64,000 nt of DNA, from positions 186,001 through 250,000 of the forward strand of contig JANTUC010000015.1 in the NCBI GenBank assembly GCA_026873275.1. Reading direction: 5' to 3'. Numbering within the stretch: the stretch's first letter is position 1; every line of letters starts with the position of its first letter. Positions 54,147-64,000 of this stretch are shown here, in pieces. Below the pieces are notes generated by a model that was not told the DNA's origin, made no database searches, and saw only the letters and a list, made by a program, of their open reading frames with translations. Source of the stretch: Pseudopithomyces maydicus (Eukaryota > Ascomycota > Dothideomycetes > Pleosporales > Didymosphaeriaceae). The position numbers and the translations under genes were made by a program.

Positions 54147-56666
54147 ATGCCTCTCCGCCGCAAGCGATATGACGACGAAAATATGAGCGACGAACGCACG
54201 CCCTTGATCGCCGTCGTCCAGACGCGTCCCCACCGCGACCGATACCCGCATCACCGCCTCCGCTCCATCTGCACCCTCGTCTTGTCCATCTCGCTGTTTG
54301 TAGGGTTCATCGCTGTGATCCTCATATTGAACTTTTTGCCAAGCGATTATGACGATTCGGATACCGCTACGCCGCTCTCGATAAATCGCTATTTGCCAGG
54401 GAAGCTGCCGGAGGGATGGCCGAATAACCGCGGGCTGGATTATGAGAGCTTGGTGGCGATACTCCAGGAGACGCCGGATAGCCAGAAGGCGAAGGAGTGG
54501 AGCGAATACTACACGGCTGGTCCGCATCTCGCAGGCAAGAATCTGAGCCAGGCTATTTGGACGAAGGAGCGGTGGGAGGAGTTTGGCGTCGCGAGCACCA
54601 TTGTCGACTATGATGTCTATCTGAACTATCCCAAGGGACATCGCCTTGCGCTGCTGGAAAAGACAGATCAAAAAGATAAGGAGGACGAGGAGGAGTGGAA
54701 AATCAAGTACGAGGCCAGCCTGGAGGAAGACGTGCTGAAGGAAGACCCGACCAGCGGTCTCAAGGATCGCGTACCGACCTTCCATGGATACAGTGCGAGT
54801 GGCAATGTAACCGCCGGCTATGTCTTCGTAAACTACGGAACCTACAAGGACTTTGAGGATCTACAGGCGGCGAATGTCACGCTGGAAGGCAAGATCGCGC
54901 TCGCGAAATATGGCGGCGTGTTCAGGGGACTCAAAGTTAAAAGGGCACAGGAGCTAGGCATGGTGGGCACTGTCATCTACACCGACCCTGGTGATGATGG
55001 AGAGGTCACAGAAGAAAATGGGTACGCCGTCTACCCTGACGGACCGGCACGCCAGCCTAGCAGTGTCCAGAGAGGCAGCTGTCAGTTCCTGAGTAAGTTT
55101 CTCTGTCGATTCCAATGTGATCATTGCTAACGAATTAGGTTTTGCTCCGGGTGACCCAACTACCCCAGGCTACCCATCCAAGCCTGGCGCTCCTCGACAG
55201 GATACCTCCCATGCGATTCCATCTATTCCATCGATCCCCATCTCTTACCAGGACGCTCTCCCTCTTCTCAAAGCCCTCAATGGACACGGCCCCAAGGCAT
55301 CCAAATTCTCTAAGCACTGGCACGGTGGTGGTCTCGGTTACAAGGGCGTTGATTACAACATTGGCCCATCGCCAGACGGCGTTGCATTGAACCTCGTCAA
55401 CGAACAAGAATACGTGACGACACCGCTTTGGAACGTTATCGGTATCATCAATGGTACCCTTCCTGATGAGGTGGTTGTCCTAGGGAACCACCGCGACGCG
55501 TGGATTGCTGGCGGTGCTGGAGACCCAAACAGCGGGTCTGCCGCATTTAACGAGCTTATTCGCAGCTTCGGTATCGCCTTGCGTGCCGGCTGGAAGCCTT
55601 TGCGAACTATCGTCTTCGCCAGCTGGGACGGCGAGGAGTACGGTCTTGTTGGATCGACTGAGTGGATAGAGGAGTACCTACCCTGGCTCTCTGCCAGCAC
55701 GGTCGCATATCTGAATGTCGATGTCGGTACCAAGGGCCCCGACTTCAAGCTGTCCGCCGCTCCGCTCCTCGAACAAGTCGTCATAGAGACAGGTAAGTTC
55801 TTGATCTCCTGCACCATCCCTAACTATAAGTGTAATCGACTGAGGACTAACCCACCCCAGTCGCCCTCGTCCCAAGCCCCAACCAAACCACCCCCGGCCA
55901 AACCGTCGGCGACGTCTGGGACAAGCACATCTCCACCATGGGCTCCGGCAGCGACTTCACGGCCTTCCAAGACTTCGCCGGCATCCCCTCCATCGACATG
56001 GGCTTCGGCGGCGGCGACACCTCCGCCGTCTACCACTACCACTCGAACTACGACTCCGCCGCGTGGATGGCCAAGTTCGGCGACCCGGATTTCATCTACC
56101 ACGAGACCATCGCCAAGATCTGGGCCCTCGTCGCAGCCAAGATCGTCGAGACACCCGTACTTCCTCTGAACGCTACACGCTACGCCGCAGGTCTGGAGCG
56201 CTACGTCGACAGCGTGAAAGCCAAAGCGCGATCCACCGCTTCGGCTTCTACGCGCTTCGCCGAGGACGCAGAATTATTCACCGCTCTCGACGCCGCAGTC
56301 CAGCGCTTCCGCTTCGCAGCCACCATCCACGATGGCACGGGTGCTGCGCTGCTGCAGCAGCTCTACGACGACGACATCCCGTGGTGGAAGTTCTGGGAGA
56401 AGGTCAAGCTGTACTATGCGATTCGGAGGGTCAACACAAAGTATAAGTTGTTGGAGCGCAAGTTCTTGCACGCACCGGGGTTGGATGGGAGGACGTGGTT
56501 CAAGCACGTGGTTTTTGCGCCGGGGAAGTGGACCGGGTATGCGGGGGCGACGTTCCCGGGGATTGTGGAGGCGTTGGAGGAGGGGGATGAGGAGGCGGCG
56601 GAGAGGTGGGTGGGGATTGCGACGGGGTTGGTGGAGGGAGCGAGTGATTGGTTGGAGGAGGATTGA
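54147..56666 (+). CDS. M28 peptidase, glutamate carboxypeptidase II / Vps70-like
   Basis: Type II membrane zinc peptidase of the transferrin-receptor/GCPII family. Exons 54147..55092, 55139..55792 and 55861..56666 join to an exact 802-codon frame (801 aa; family about 700-850). Residues about 40-66 form the signal anchor (SICTLVLSISLFVGFIAVIL). A PA domain follows (GYVFVNYGTYKDFEDL), then the peptidase with its zinc ligands: GNHRDAW, GAGDPNSGSA, SWDGEEYGLVGSTEW, NVDVGTKG and YHYHSNYDS. The transferrin-receptor-like helical dimerisation domain forms the C-terminus. All metal ligands are present, so activity is expected. The first intron restores CQFLSFAPGDPTTPGYPSKP. An in-frame ATG at 54027 would add 40 residues; 54147 is preferred because the anchor position then matches the family. 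Confidence 0.92.
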
Positions 56667-57072
56667 GGATTGAGAATCTAGAGGGGGTGGGAAGTATTGA
56701 TGGGGAAGAGAAGAGAGGGAGGGATTTGTATAAAGATAAGGATTTGGGGGACCTTGGATACTTGTGGTGGTGAGAATGATATGAATGGGCGTTGATGTAT
56801 CTTGGAAAATGCAGTTAAACACAACAAGAAGCAAACATGATCCCATAGCCATTCGGGCATGAAGTATCTATCCAACATACATATACTACAAATCAAACAC
56901 AATACACACAACCCACCACCTTCCTCCTCTAATGCACGTCACCCATTCCAGCATCCACCTCTTATATTCCCTCTAAGTATTATCCTCACGCCATCACTGT
57001 ATCAGGTCCACTCATTTACACATCATCACGCATCAGAACAGTATCATGAGAAGAGAAAATATTGAACACTAC

Positions 57073-58152
57073 CTAAAAAAAGAACAAAAAACCACAGAAC
57101 AAAACAAAAAGAAACAAAACAGGGGGTATCGCAAACAAGAAAAAAAAAACAGAAATCCAGAACGCCCAAACAAAAAGGTGGAAAAAAACCTCTCGGTGAG
57201 AGGAAAAAAACCAGAAAGTACCCCATCCCCCTCTCCCCCTCTCCCCCCTCCTCCCTCTCTCCTCCCTCTCTTCCTCATCCTCTTCCTCGTCCTCTTCTTC
57301 GTCTTCTTCGTCTTCGTCGTCTTCGTCGTCTTCTTCGTCATCGTCATCGTCATCGTCGTCCTCATCGTCGTCCTCATCGTCGTCGTCGTCGTCGCTCCCG
57401 GGCGAGGACGAGGACGAGGTGTTGGGCTCTACGCCCTTGACCCCGCCCCCGCCCCCGCCCCTCCCTCTCCCCCTCCCTCTCCCCCAGGTCCCACCTCCCC
57501 TACCCCCCGGATGCCCAGCGGGCTGACGGGCGGGCCAGAGTCGGGCGCGGGCTTCCGCCTCCAACCGGTCCCATCGGGCTCGGTGAGAGGTGCGGTGCTC
57601 CCACTCCTGGTAGGAGGGCAAGCCCTCCACCGAGTTGCGAAGCACCGCGAGGCGCTCGAGCGCCTCCCTCTCACGTACCCTCCGGGCGACGCGGTCGGCT
57701 GCCTAGAAACAGAAGGTAAAGTTAGCAAATATACTGATAGAACAAGAGAAAGAGATAGAGAGACGGAAAGGTGAAGGATTGTGTGTACGTACCGCCCGCA
57801 CCTCCCCCGGACCCGCACCGTCTCCGGGTCCACCGGCCTTGGGTTCACCAGGCCATCCCTGGCGAGGATGGCCTGGATCCCCTCGGTCAGCGAGAGGTAG
57901 TATTGGCTGTTTGGGGTGCCACCCCCTGCAGGTATGCCGTCCGAAGACGGCAGAGCTCCATGCCCTGGTGGTAGTCAGTAGTGTTGCTCTTGCAAGTAAG
58001 TAAAGGGAGACTCTTACCGTGAGGGCGGAGGCCTCGCCGGCGTCGAGGGCGGCGGGCGGGCGGTTCGCGGGCGCGGGCGCGGGTGCGGGCGCGGGCGCGG
58101 TCGAGGGCGAGGGCGAGGGCGCGGCCGGCGGGGTGCCCGAAGGCGCGGACAT
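57073..58152 (-). pseudogene. Broken or unresolved Pro-rich/acidic gene
   Basis: ATG 58152 opens MSAPSGTPPAAPSPSPS, then an Ala-Pro run and ALDAGEASALT, ending at a GTAAGA donor (exon to 58018). The next segment (57964-57793) is bounded by clean CCACCAG and GTACGT sites, but its protein-like parts lie in two frames (MELCRLRTAYLQGVA, then QYYLSLTEGIQAILARDG). After a 90-nt intron the exon at 57702 reads AADRVARRVREREALERLAV and PSYQEWEHRTSHRARW in a third phase. It then passes through Gly/Arg-rich and Asp/Glu-rich repeats to 57073. Good exons that do not stay in phase indicate frameshifts or unseen splice sites. Family unknown; a nuclear or scaffold role would be speculation. Confidence 0.4.
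57225..57490. repeat. CT-rich and CGTCTT/CGTCGT tracts
   Basis: CCCTCT-type pyrimidine repeats flank a CTTCGTCGTCTTCGTC tract of about 110 bp. On the minus strand the tract encodes an Asp/Glu run of about 50 residues. Confidence 0.9.
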
Positions 58153-58287
58153 CTCGACTATGTTGCTCACATGCGTTAGTAACTACTTGTATATGCAGAG
58201 GGAGGAGACTGCAGAGGAGAGGAGACCCCAGCGGTGTCGGGCGGCGGAGAGCTGGCAGCTGTAGCTTCTGCGTCGTACTTACAAGGT

Positions 58288-58395
58288 GGTGGGTGGGTAG
58301 GTAGGTACGTAGGTAGGTAGTCTGGTAGGTAGGTAGGCAGGTACGTAGGCAGGTACGTAGGCAGGTAGGTAGATAGGTAGGTAGGTACGTGAGGA
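58288..58395. repeat. Tetranucleotide tract (TAGG/TACG)n
   Basis: About 25 tetramers, mainly GTAG with GTAC and GCAG variants. The minus-strand reading is Tyr-Leu-Pro-Thr repeats. It is not the TTAGGG telomere repeat. A TATAAATA element (58421-58429) lies beside it and may be the promoter of the 57-58 kb minus-strand unit. Confidence 0.9.
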
Positions 58396-58499
58396 GAAGT
58401 GAGAGGGAGGAGCCAAGGTGGTATAAATAGTTGGTGCCGGGCTGCCTTCACTCCTCCATAAGCGCGTTTGTTGTGCTGGCGATACAGTTCTCTCACCTT

Positions 58500-59338
58500 G
58501 AAAGAGGAAGGAACGGCACATTAGAACGATAGGGCGCACTGTGAGCTGCAATTGGTCATGCCTTCGAGCAGTGTGTGAATAGGCAGCTGCCTTCTGACGG
58601 GTAGCTACATGACTGACAGGAAAGGCTTCCTATTGTGCACCTTTGTCTCCTGCGAGATTGTACTTCGTATCTTTCAGTATGTTGGGGCTTTTCATTGCGG
58701 AGCTTCTATGTATGTGCATTTCCGTCTTCAACACTTCTGTATTACAAGATTTTATAACAGTGCTGTAATCCCTCCTATTTTCATTACATGGACTCAGTCA
58801 CTAACGGGAATCTTCTACTTTCTCCGACACCTATAATATGCCGTTGACTAGCTCACTCCACCACAGAAGCCGATAGATCATTAGTATGGAAGGCAGTGAT
58901 GGAAGTCGTGAGATCTTGAAATCCTATAATCCGGCTATATCGAATGCTGACTCACCATTCCTCTTTTCAAATACTACCAAACTCGCGTGCATTGGCTTTT
59001 GGGCTGCGCTTCTAAGTTTGGATCCATCGAATGGGCATCACGATATTCTTTGAGACAGGACCCACGAAGTCAACATTATGCTTACTAAAGCTCGATGGTA
59101 ACTAAGATACATGAAGATAATGTTATTCATAGAACTGAGACAACGCATTGTTCGTCGAAGAACAAATGGTGGCTCGTCTCCAAGACGAAAGAAACAAGCA
59201 GTAAGCAGGTTGGCAACCTGCACATTTCGTCCCCAGGAACGCTTGGACAAATATCTGAATCAAACAGCAAACATGCACTCTTGAATCTACACAGCGAATA
59301 ATTTGTGAAACGTGATTTGAATTTATTCTCCATCTACC
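58500..59338. other. No supported gene
   Basis: AT-richer intergenic stretch with only 60-75 codon frames on both strands; nothing recognised. Confidence 0.45.
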
Positions 59339-60322
59339 TTAACTATGCCTACCATCTTTGGACAGCTCATATGTCCGTGGCAAACCCGGGGCTTCTTGTA
59401 TGTTCTCTGCAACTAGCTCGATGGGATATGAATTGGCTTGCTTATACCCATGAGCATTCCAACCATTCATCCTGCTCGCTGCCACGTCGTGCGACCCATC
59501 GAGCTCAGCTGTGGAAGACCGATTTTTCCGGAGGTACAAGAAAGATACGATCACAAAAGCAATGAGGAGAGGTATGCCCAGGCCCAGACCAACTCCAAGC
59601 CCTATGGCTCTTTGCTTGCTAAGTTGGTCTTCCTCTGTAGAATTAGACGAAGGGGACGGGCTTTCAGAAGGTGGTGGCGTTGTTGAAGTCGCCGAGCTTG
59701 TCAACGTAGATAAGGCCGAATCGATAGAGGAGGCTGAAGATGTGGTAGAGGAGGCTGAAGGAGCGGTAGAGATTGGTGTCCCAGTAGGTGTCTCACCGAT
59801 GATCGTGACTATAGTTGCGATATCTTAAACGGGATTCATGTCAGTTTCCATTCCGCTCAAACTAGAAAATTTAGGTCTCTTACCGTCGAATTCAAAATAG
59901 AACTTCTTGTTGCCACAAATTGCAGCGTCACTCAGCTTTGCTGTTTCTTGATTACGGCAGTAATAGCGATTGCCCTGACCCTCGCCATCGCATTTCCCTA
60001 CACCCATCCCGTTCAACCCAAGATTGTCTCCATTCGTGGCATTCACGCAGAAATTCGGACAGTTTTCACTCGACCAGCTTTTATCGGTGCAGCCACCTCG
60101 AACATACGACGGGGATTGCTTCGCGATTTCTTTATCGACGTACTCGGTGAGAGCGCACAAGTTGTTGGAAAGACAGGCGTAACCTGGACCGCAGCATGTC
60201 GAACTTGTCCCATCGCTGCTACATGCATCGTCGTTTGTCGAGTTTCCATCGGGGAAGTAGCATAGCGATGACGCTACGGGGAGGAATGACATCAACAGTG
60301 TCACAAGCCTGAGGGTCACCAT
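59339..60322 (-). CDS. Secreted Cys-rich protein with Ser/Thr stalk and one membrane span
   Basis: Cell-surface protein type common in filamentous fungi, often compared with wall sensors; role not established. Exon 60322..59884 and exon 59823..59339 join to 308 codons (307 aa). The signal peptide is MVTLRLVTLLMSFLPVASS. The ectodomain has about 14 Cys (for example STCCGPGYACLSNNLC and KCDGEGQGNRYYC) with NxT/S sites. A Ser/Thr/Pro-rich stalk (about residues 155-210) leads to the membrane span (GLGVGLGLGIPLLIAFVIVS), a basic stop-transfer LRKNRSS and a roughly 60-residue cytosolic tail. The 60-nt intron has GTAAGA and TTTAAG. Sequence after the ATG fits the signal peptide, so the start is secure. 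Confidence 0.88.
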
Positions 60323-61257
60323 GGCAGCGGTGGTAGGTGTCGCGACTCGCTGGGTATCCTGCGAGTTCAGAAAATGTAAGGCGGACGCATAGCGGGGCGG
60401 AGCAGGTAGTTATTCTGTGAGCGGGGCCACGGACGTTTCGGTATTGCGATGATTTCCCAAAGAAAGGAGGGACTGAAACGATTGGACGCAATATATGTAC
60501 TGTATCCCCGATGCTGGGAAACAGCGGGGCGTCTACATAAGTCGATTGGTGATTGGTTGTACTAGAGATATGCGAGCGATCGGCGCCGGGGTTGGTTACT
60601 TGGTTGTTTTGCCTCGCCGACAACACCAAAAAAATAGGACAGAAATTGCCGAAAGCCAAGCTGGAGCCGGTTTCTGGCATCATGAACAATCTAGCAAATG
60701 CTCAGCAAATGCTGTCTCGCAATAAAGTGGCATGCTTAAACAGTCTGCCAAGAAAAAGAAAAAGGAAAAAGGCAACGGATGCACGCAGTGTCTACGGACG
60801 CGACCATCGATTGCGATGCAGGGGCGGAGAATCTCAACCATCCATGTAGACGCCTGCAACTTCTCGTAGCTTTGCATATACATAGGCTTGTGACTTCCAG
60901 ATTAGGATTACCGTGCGGGAGCGGCGGCCCGTTTCTCGGGCATTAAGCTGATTAGGCAAGCTCTCCGATCTAGGTAAACTCTTTTCGGTGGGGGGCAGGA
61001 TTATTGGCCACCATAGTCGGCGAGGTTTCACTAACACTTGTGTCAACGACTTCTTTTAGGCTTGTGAAAAGGCCCCAATCTGTTGTAGACCTGTACTCTG
61101 TCTCGTACTTCTATTCTAGTCCCCACTGCGGCTGGGTGCCTGAGACGAGCAAGTCACACAAGATGTAACCTTCGTACTGCCATGATACAAGTACGCTTTG
61201 TGGTCGATATCCAGCTCTTCGATTGAGAGAACGGTAAATATCGGATCAATATTAATA

Positions 61258-62673
61258 ATGTATTTCACCACCGCCGTCTTCATAATTTTGACGGCACTGG
61301 TTCTATCTAAGCCGACGCCCGTGATACGGCAGACCCTTAACAAGCCCATGTGAGTATCTCGTACATTTGACAAGAGGGATTAAACTTACCCGGTTCCAGC
61401 TTCGCCCATTACATGATCGGCTCGATATCACAAGAGCATACCAATCAAGATATCATCGACGCGCAGAAGCTTGGCCTTGACGCTTTTGCGCTCAATCTTG
61501 GTACGTTCGTTGGCTTGCGATGACTTCGTTCGCAGTCATGTGTCTCTTACTGACCTAAACAAAGATTCTCTGGACGACTGGGCTAGCAACACAACAGCCC
61601 ATCTCTTCGCCCAGGCAGATGCTTCCGGGTTTGGATTGTTCTTTTCATTCGACCACAACCACTTCACTAACCCCTCCGAATATACCGAGTTTCTGAAACC
61701 CTATCTGGCTCGCCCATCGTACTTCAAATACAACGGGAAACCCCTTGTGTCCACGTTCAACGGAGAAGCCATTTCGAATGACGACTGGGCCGCATTCAAA
61801 GCTGCGGTCGGCGATATTCTTCTTGTGCCCGGCTTCTCACGCGCCACGCCCAAACTAGACTTCTTTACCGGCCTCGAAGCTCTTGACGGTATCTTCAATT
61901 GGAATTCATGGCCTGCTGCCGCGGCAGGAACGGTCGACGTCTCGGACAGCGACGATGCGACCTATCTCGCTGCTGCCCATGGTCAGGGCAAGGTCTTCAT
62001 GATGGGGATATCTCCATTCCAGTTCAAACACATCGACTCGGGTAATAACTGGTACTTGCGCGGCGAAGGAAATCTCGAAAAGCGCCTAGAGCAGGCCTTA
62101 GCCTTGCAGCCAGACATGATCGAGTTGCAGACCTGGAACGATGCGGGCGAAGGGCATTATATGGGGAACTGGTGGGAAGAGCCTATCCAGAACACCCCAA
62201 TTCTGGATTACGTGAGAGACTACGATCATAAAGGCTACTGGGCCCTTCTCGCGCCGTTCGTTGGAGCATGGAAGCGGGGTGAGACGACGACCTCAGGAAT
62301 GGTACCGATTGGCAAGGTCGTTCAAGGGACGTTCTGGCATCATACGCTGACCGTTGATGCTAACTGCGAATCGGATCCTCTCGGTAAGCCGCGCGATTAC
62401 CAAAATTCGGAGGATTTAGTAAGCGGTGTTGTGATTGTTGAAAGTGGCAGAACAGGCCTCGTTGCGACTGTGAGTAACGGTGATAAAGAGCTGGGGAAGG
62501 TCGATCTGGTCGGCGGTTACAACCAGTTCAAGTTCGAAGGACTAGGCGCCGGAAAGGTGAGCATCAGTATTGCCGATGAAGCGGCGAATGTGTTGGCGAC
62601 AGCTACTGGGCCTTTGGAGGTGGTTACCTCGGCCGTATTGTGCAACTATAATTTCCAAGTGGTGGGGTTCTGA
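61258..62673 (+). CDS. GH71 alpha-1,3-glucanase (mutanase-like), secreted
   Basis: Predicted extracellular endo-alpha-1,3-glucanase acting on cell-wall alpha-glucan. Exons 61258..61349, 61400..61500 and 61565..62673 give an exact 434-codon frame (433 aa), typical for GH71 without a binding module. Signal peptide MYFTTAVFIILTALVLS. Splicing restores the GH71 opening KPIFAHYMIGSISQEHTNQD and LGLDAFALNLG|DSLDDW. Later motifs are ADASGFGLFFSFDHNHF, YFKYNGKPLVSTFNGE, FNWNSWPA and the catalytic-region WNDAGEGHYMGNWW. Introns are 50 and 64 nt. Where many homologues have WNDYGES, this protein has WNDAGEG; the acid Glu is retained. Confidence 0.93.
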
Positions 62674-63320
62674 TTGGTTGGCCTTAACAAACTTTGTAAA
62701 CACGACAGTTGAATGGTTCCACCACCTTTCGTAATATTTAGATTCAAATGTTACGTGGCATCGTACTGTTCTAGTGTTCCCCACGGAAAATAGTATTTTT
62801 GTCTCTATAATAGATCGTGAGACCAATGCATGATGGCATAAGGTACCTCAGACCTAATTCTTGGAGCGTACACTACGCGGATTTCGTTCAGCTAAGGCAA
62901 ACAATAACTAACATCTCGAGTTGCGCTAACCATTTTGGGTGATGCCATGGCCAATGCTGACGCAGGAACCCAGCTTTGGGTAGCGCGTTCATGCTGACTA
63001 TACTCGAGTACGCGCGATGCTGACAGCTGGTAAGGATCTACCGCAAGATTCCAGCTGTCCATGTAGTGAGCACTTCCATTATTAGCATATGTGTTTCCAA
63101 AAGGGCACATGCGTTTCCAAAGGATTCCGCATACTTACCCCATTCTTACATCGCTTTAGGACTTAAGATCGCTTTCGCGCACAAACTCGTTCCCGTAGTT
63201 CCCGGTCTTCAATACGCTACTGGAACTTCTATCTATTACCTAACAATAAACAAACAGACTACTAGAGTGGCTGTAAGGTCTATCCTTGGACTCATACCAG
63301 AAACTCATCCACCAGAGACC

Positions 63321-64000
63321 ATGGATATTCTCCCCGTAGTGCCATTTCTGACCGGCATTCTAATCTACAACACAACCAGCCAGCTTCTCAAAGCCGCCAC
63401 CGCACGAGTTTTCCCAACCTTCTTCCGGTACTTAGAAGCAGACCGCAGTCGCCGACTCGAACCGTACTTTGCCTTCGTCATGGGCTGGCTGATCACGCTC
63501 TTCTCCGCACCCATCTGCACCGCTGCAGCACTAAGAAGCGACCCCGATGCCAGCCTCTTTGACGTCAAGTTGGAGCATACACTTTTAGAGAAGATTTGCG
63601 TCGGATCCCGCATGGTACTATGGGTTGGAGAGACCCCAGACTTGAATTTTCCAACCTGTATACTGCCCATCACGGGTTGTCCATTGCCTCTTTCCTGACC
63701 ATTGTGTACATCCAAGCGCCTTGGCAACAGTGTTACATTCTCTATGGGGCGTTGGCGACGGAGCTTGTTTCGACAGCGATGGCCGCGCTGAAGATCCACG
63801 GATGGAATGTGAGAAACTCGAGGATTTTGAGATCCGCCACGTACTGGAACATTATATTGCTTATGCTCGTTCGAATTCCCAGCACACTGATGTGTATTTG
63901 GATGGTTTTGGAGAGTGGAACCACTGGCATCAGGCTGCTGGTAAATATAGGGTCGTTGTTGATCTACCTGGCCTATCAGGCGTATTGCGCCAGCCGTCAA
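63321..64000 (+). CDS. TLC-like multi-pass membrane protein, apparent frameshift, cut by window end
   Basis: ATG 63321 (MDILPVVPFLTGILIYNTTS) opens a frame with several hydrophobic segments (FAFVMGWLITLFSAPICTAA). It continues EKICVGSRMVLWVGE to about 63635. There the sensible frame changes by one base: the continuation (PRLEFSNLYTAHHGLSIASF, then ATELVSTAMAALKIHGW) is in the next frame and stays open to base 64000. The His-His after NLYTA, the polar ELVSTAM helix and the general layout resemble TLC-domain (TRAM/LAG1/CLN8) proteins, a moderate-confidence assignment. An intron is unlikely because only about 25 nt separate possible splice sites. The 3' end is beyond the window. Confidence 0.5.

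Noticed and set aside
57046..57774. 242-codon plus-strand frame
   Set aside because: Low-complexity translation of CT-rich tracts (Pro/Ser and Val/Phe runs) antisense to the acidic minus-strand segment.
58288..58395. Telomeric repeat tract
   Set aside because: The unit is TAGG/TACG, a tetranucleotide microsatellite, not TTAGGG.

Overview
The window looks like a filamentous ascomycete (Pezizomycotina) chromosome segment. The evidence is short GT-AG introns of about 45-115 nt with CTAAC/CTGAC branch motifs, and spliced proteins that match typical filamentous-fungal families: a YAT amino-acid permease, an SLX4 homologue, a GH71 alpha-1,3-glucanase, and a secreted Cys-rich protein with one membrane span. 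Species or class cannot be fixed from the sequence. No rRNA, CRISPR, prokaryotic operon or intact transposon ORF was seen.

Left flank (1-11.6 kb) holds ordinary genes: the permease (+, 46-1919), an unrecognised 329-aa protein (-, 3150-4186), a pyroglutamyl-peptidase I (-, 5017-5920) and SLX4 (-, 8446-11625). The conserved C-terminal end of SLX4 lies in a different frame from the body. Right flank (54-64 kb) is also ordinary: an M28 glutamate-carboxypeptidase-like type II membrane protein (+, 54147-56666), a secreted Cys-rich single-span protein (-, 59339-60322), a GH71 glucanase (+, 61258-62673) and a TLC-like membrane protein cut by the window end and apparently frameshifted (+, 63321-64000).

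The middle (about 12-54 kb) is a different compartment. I recognise no known family there. It contains many short, intron-bearing, mostly minus-strand genes and a dense set of locally duplicated sequences. These include exon-like tandem arrays (28.2-30.0, 26.0-26.9 and 45.8-46.7 kb), minisatellites (14.1, 16.2, 37.0-38.6 and 53.0 kb) and trinucleotide tracts (27.8, 35.0, 35.9 and 53.4 kb).

The best candidate for something undescribed is a small minus-strand family at 28.2-30.1, 35.75-36.4 and 39.8-40.0 kb. Its three members share a promoter module at near-constant spacing: a TATA box, GCGCTAGT, (A/T)CGCTA, and a TCACGTGA box. They also share a roughly 50-bp block that reads F-x-F-F-I-E on the minus strand. 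In the first member the interval between promoter and that block is filled by about six diverged copies of an exon-like unit, several with their own branch-point and 3' splice-like signals. In the second, a trinucleotide repeat encodes the hydrophobic segment of a 122-aa predicted membrane protein. Expression and splicing of these genes are inferred, not shown.
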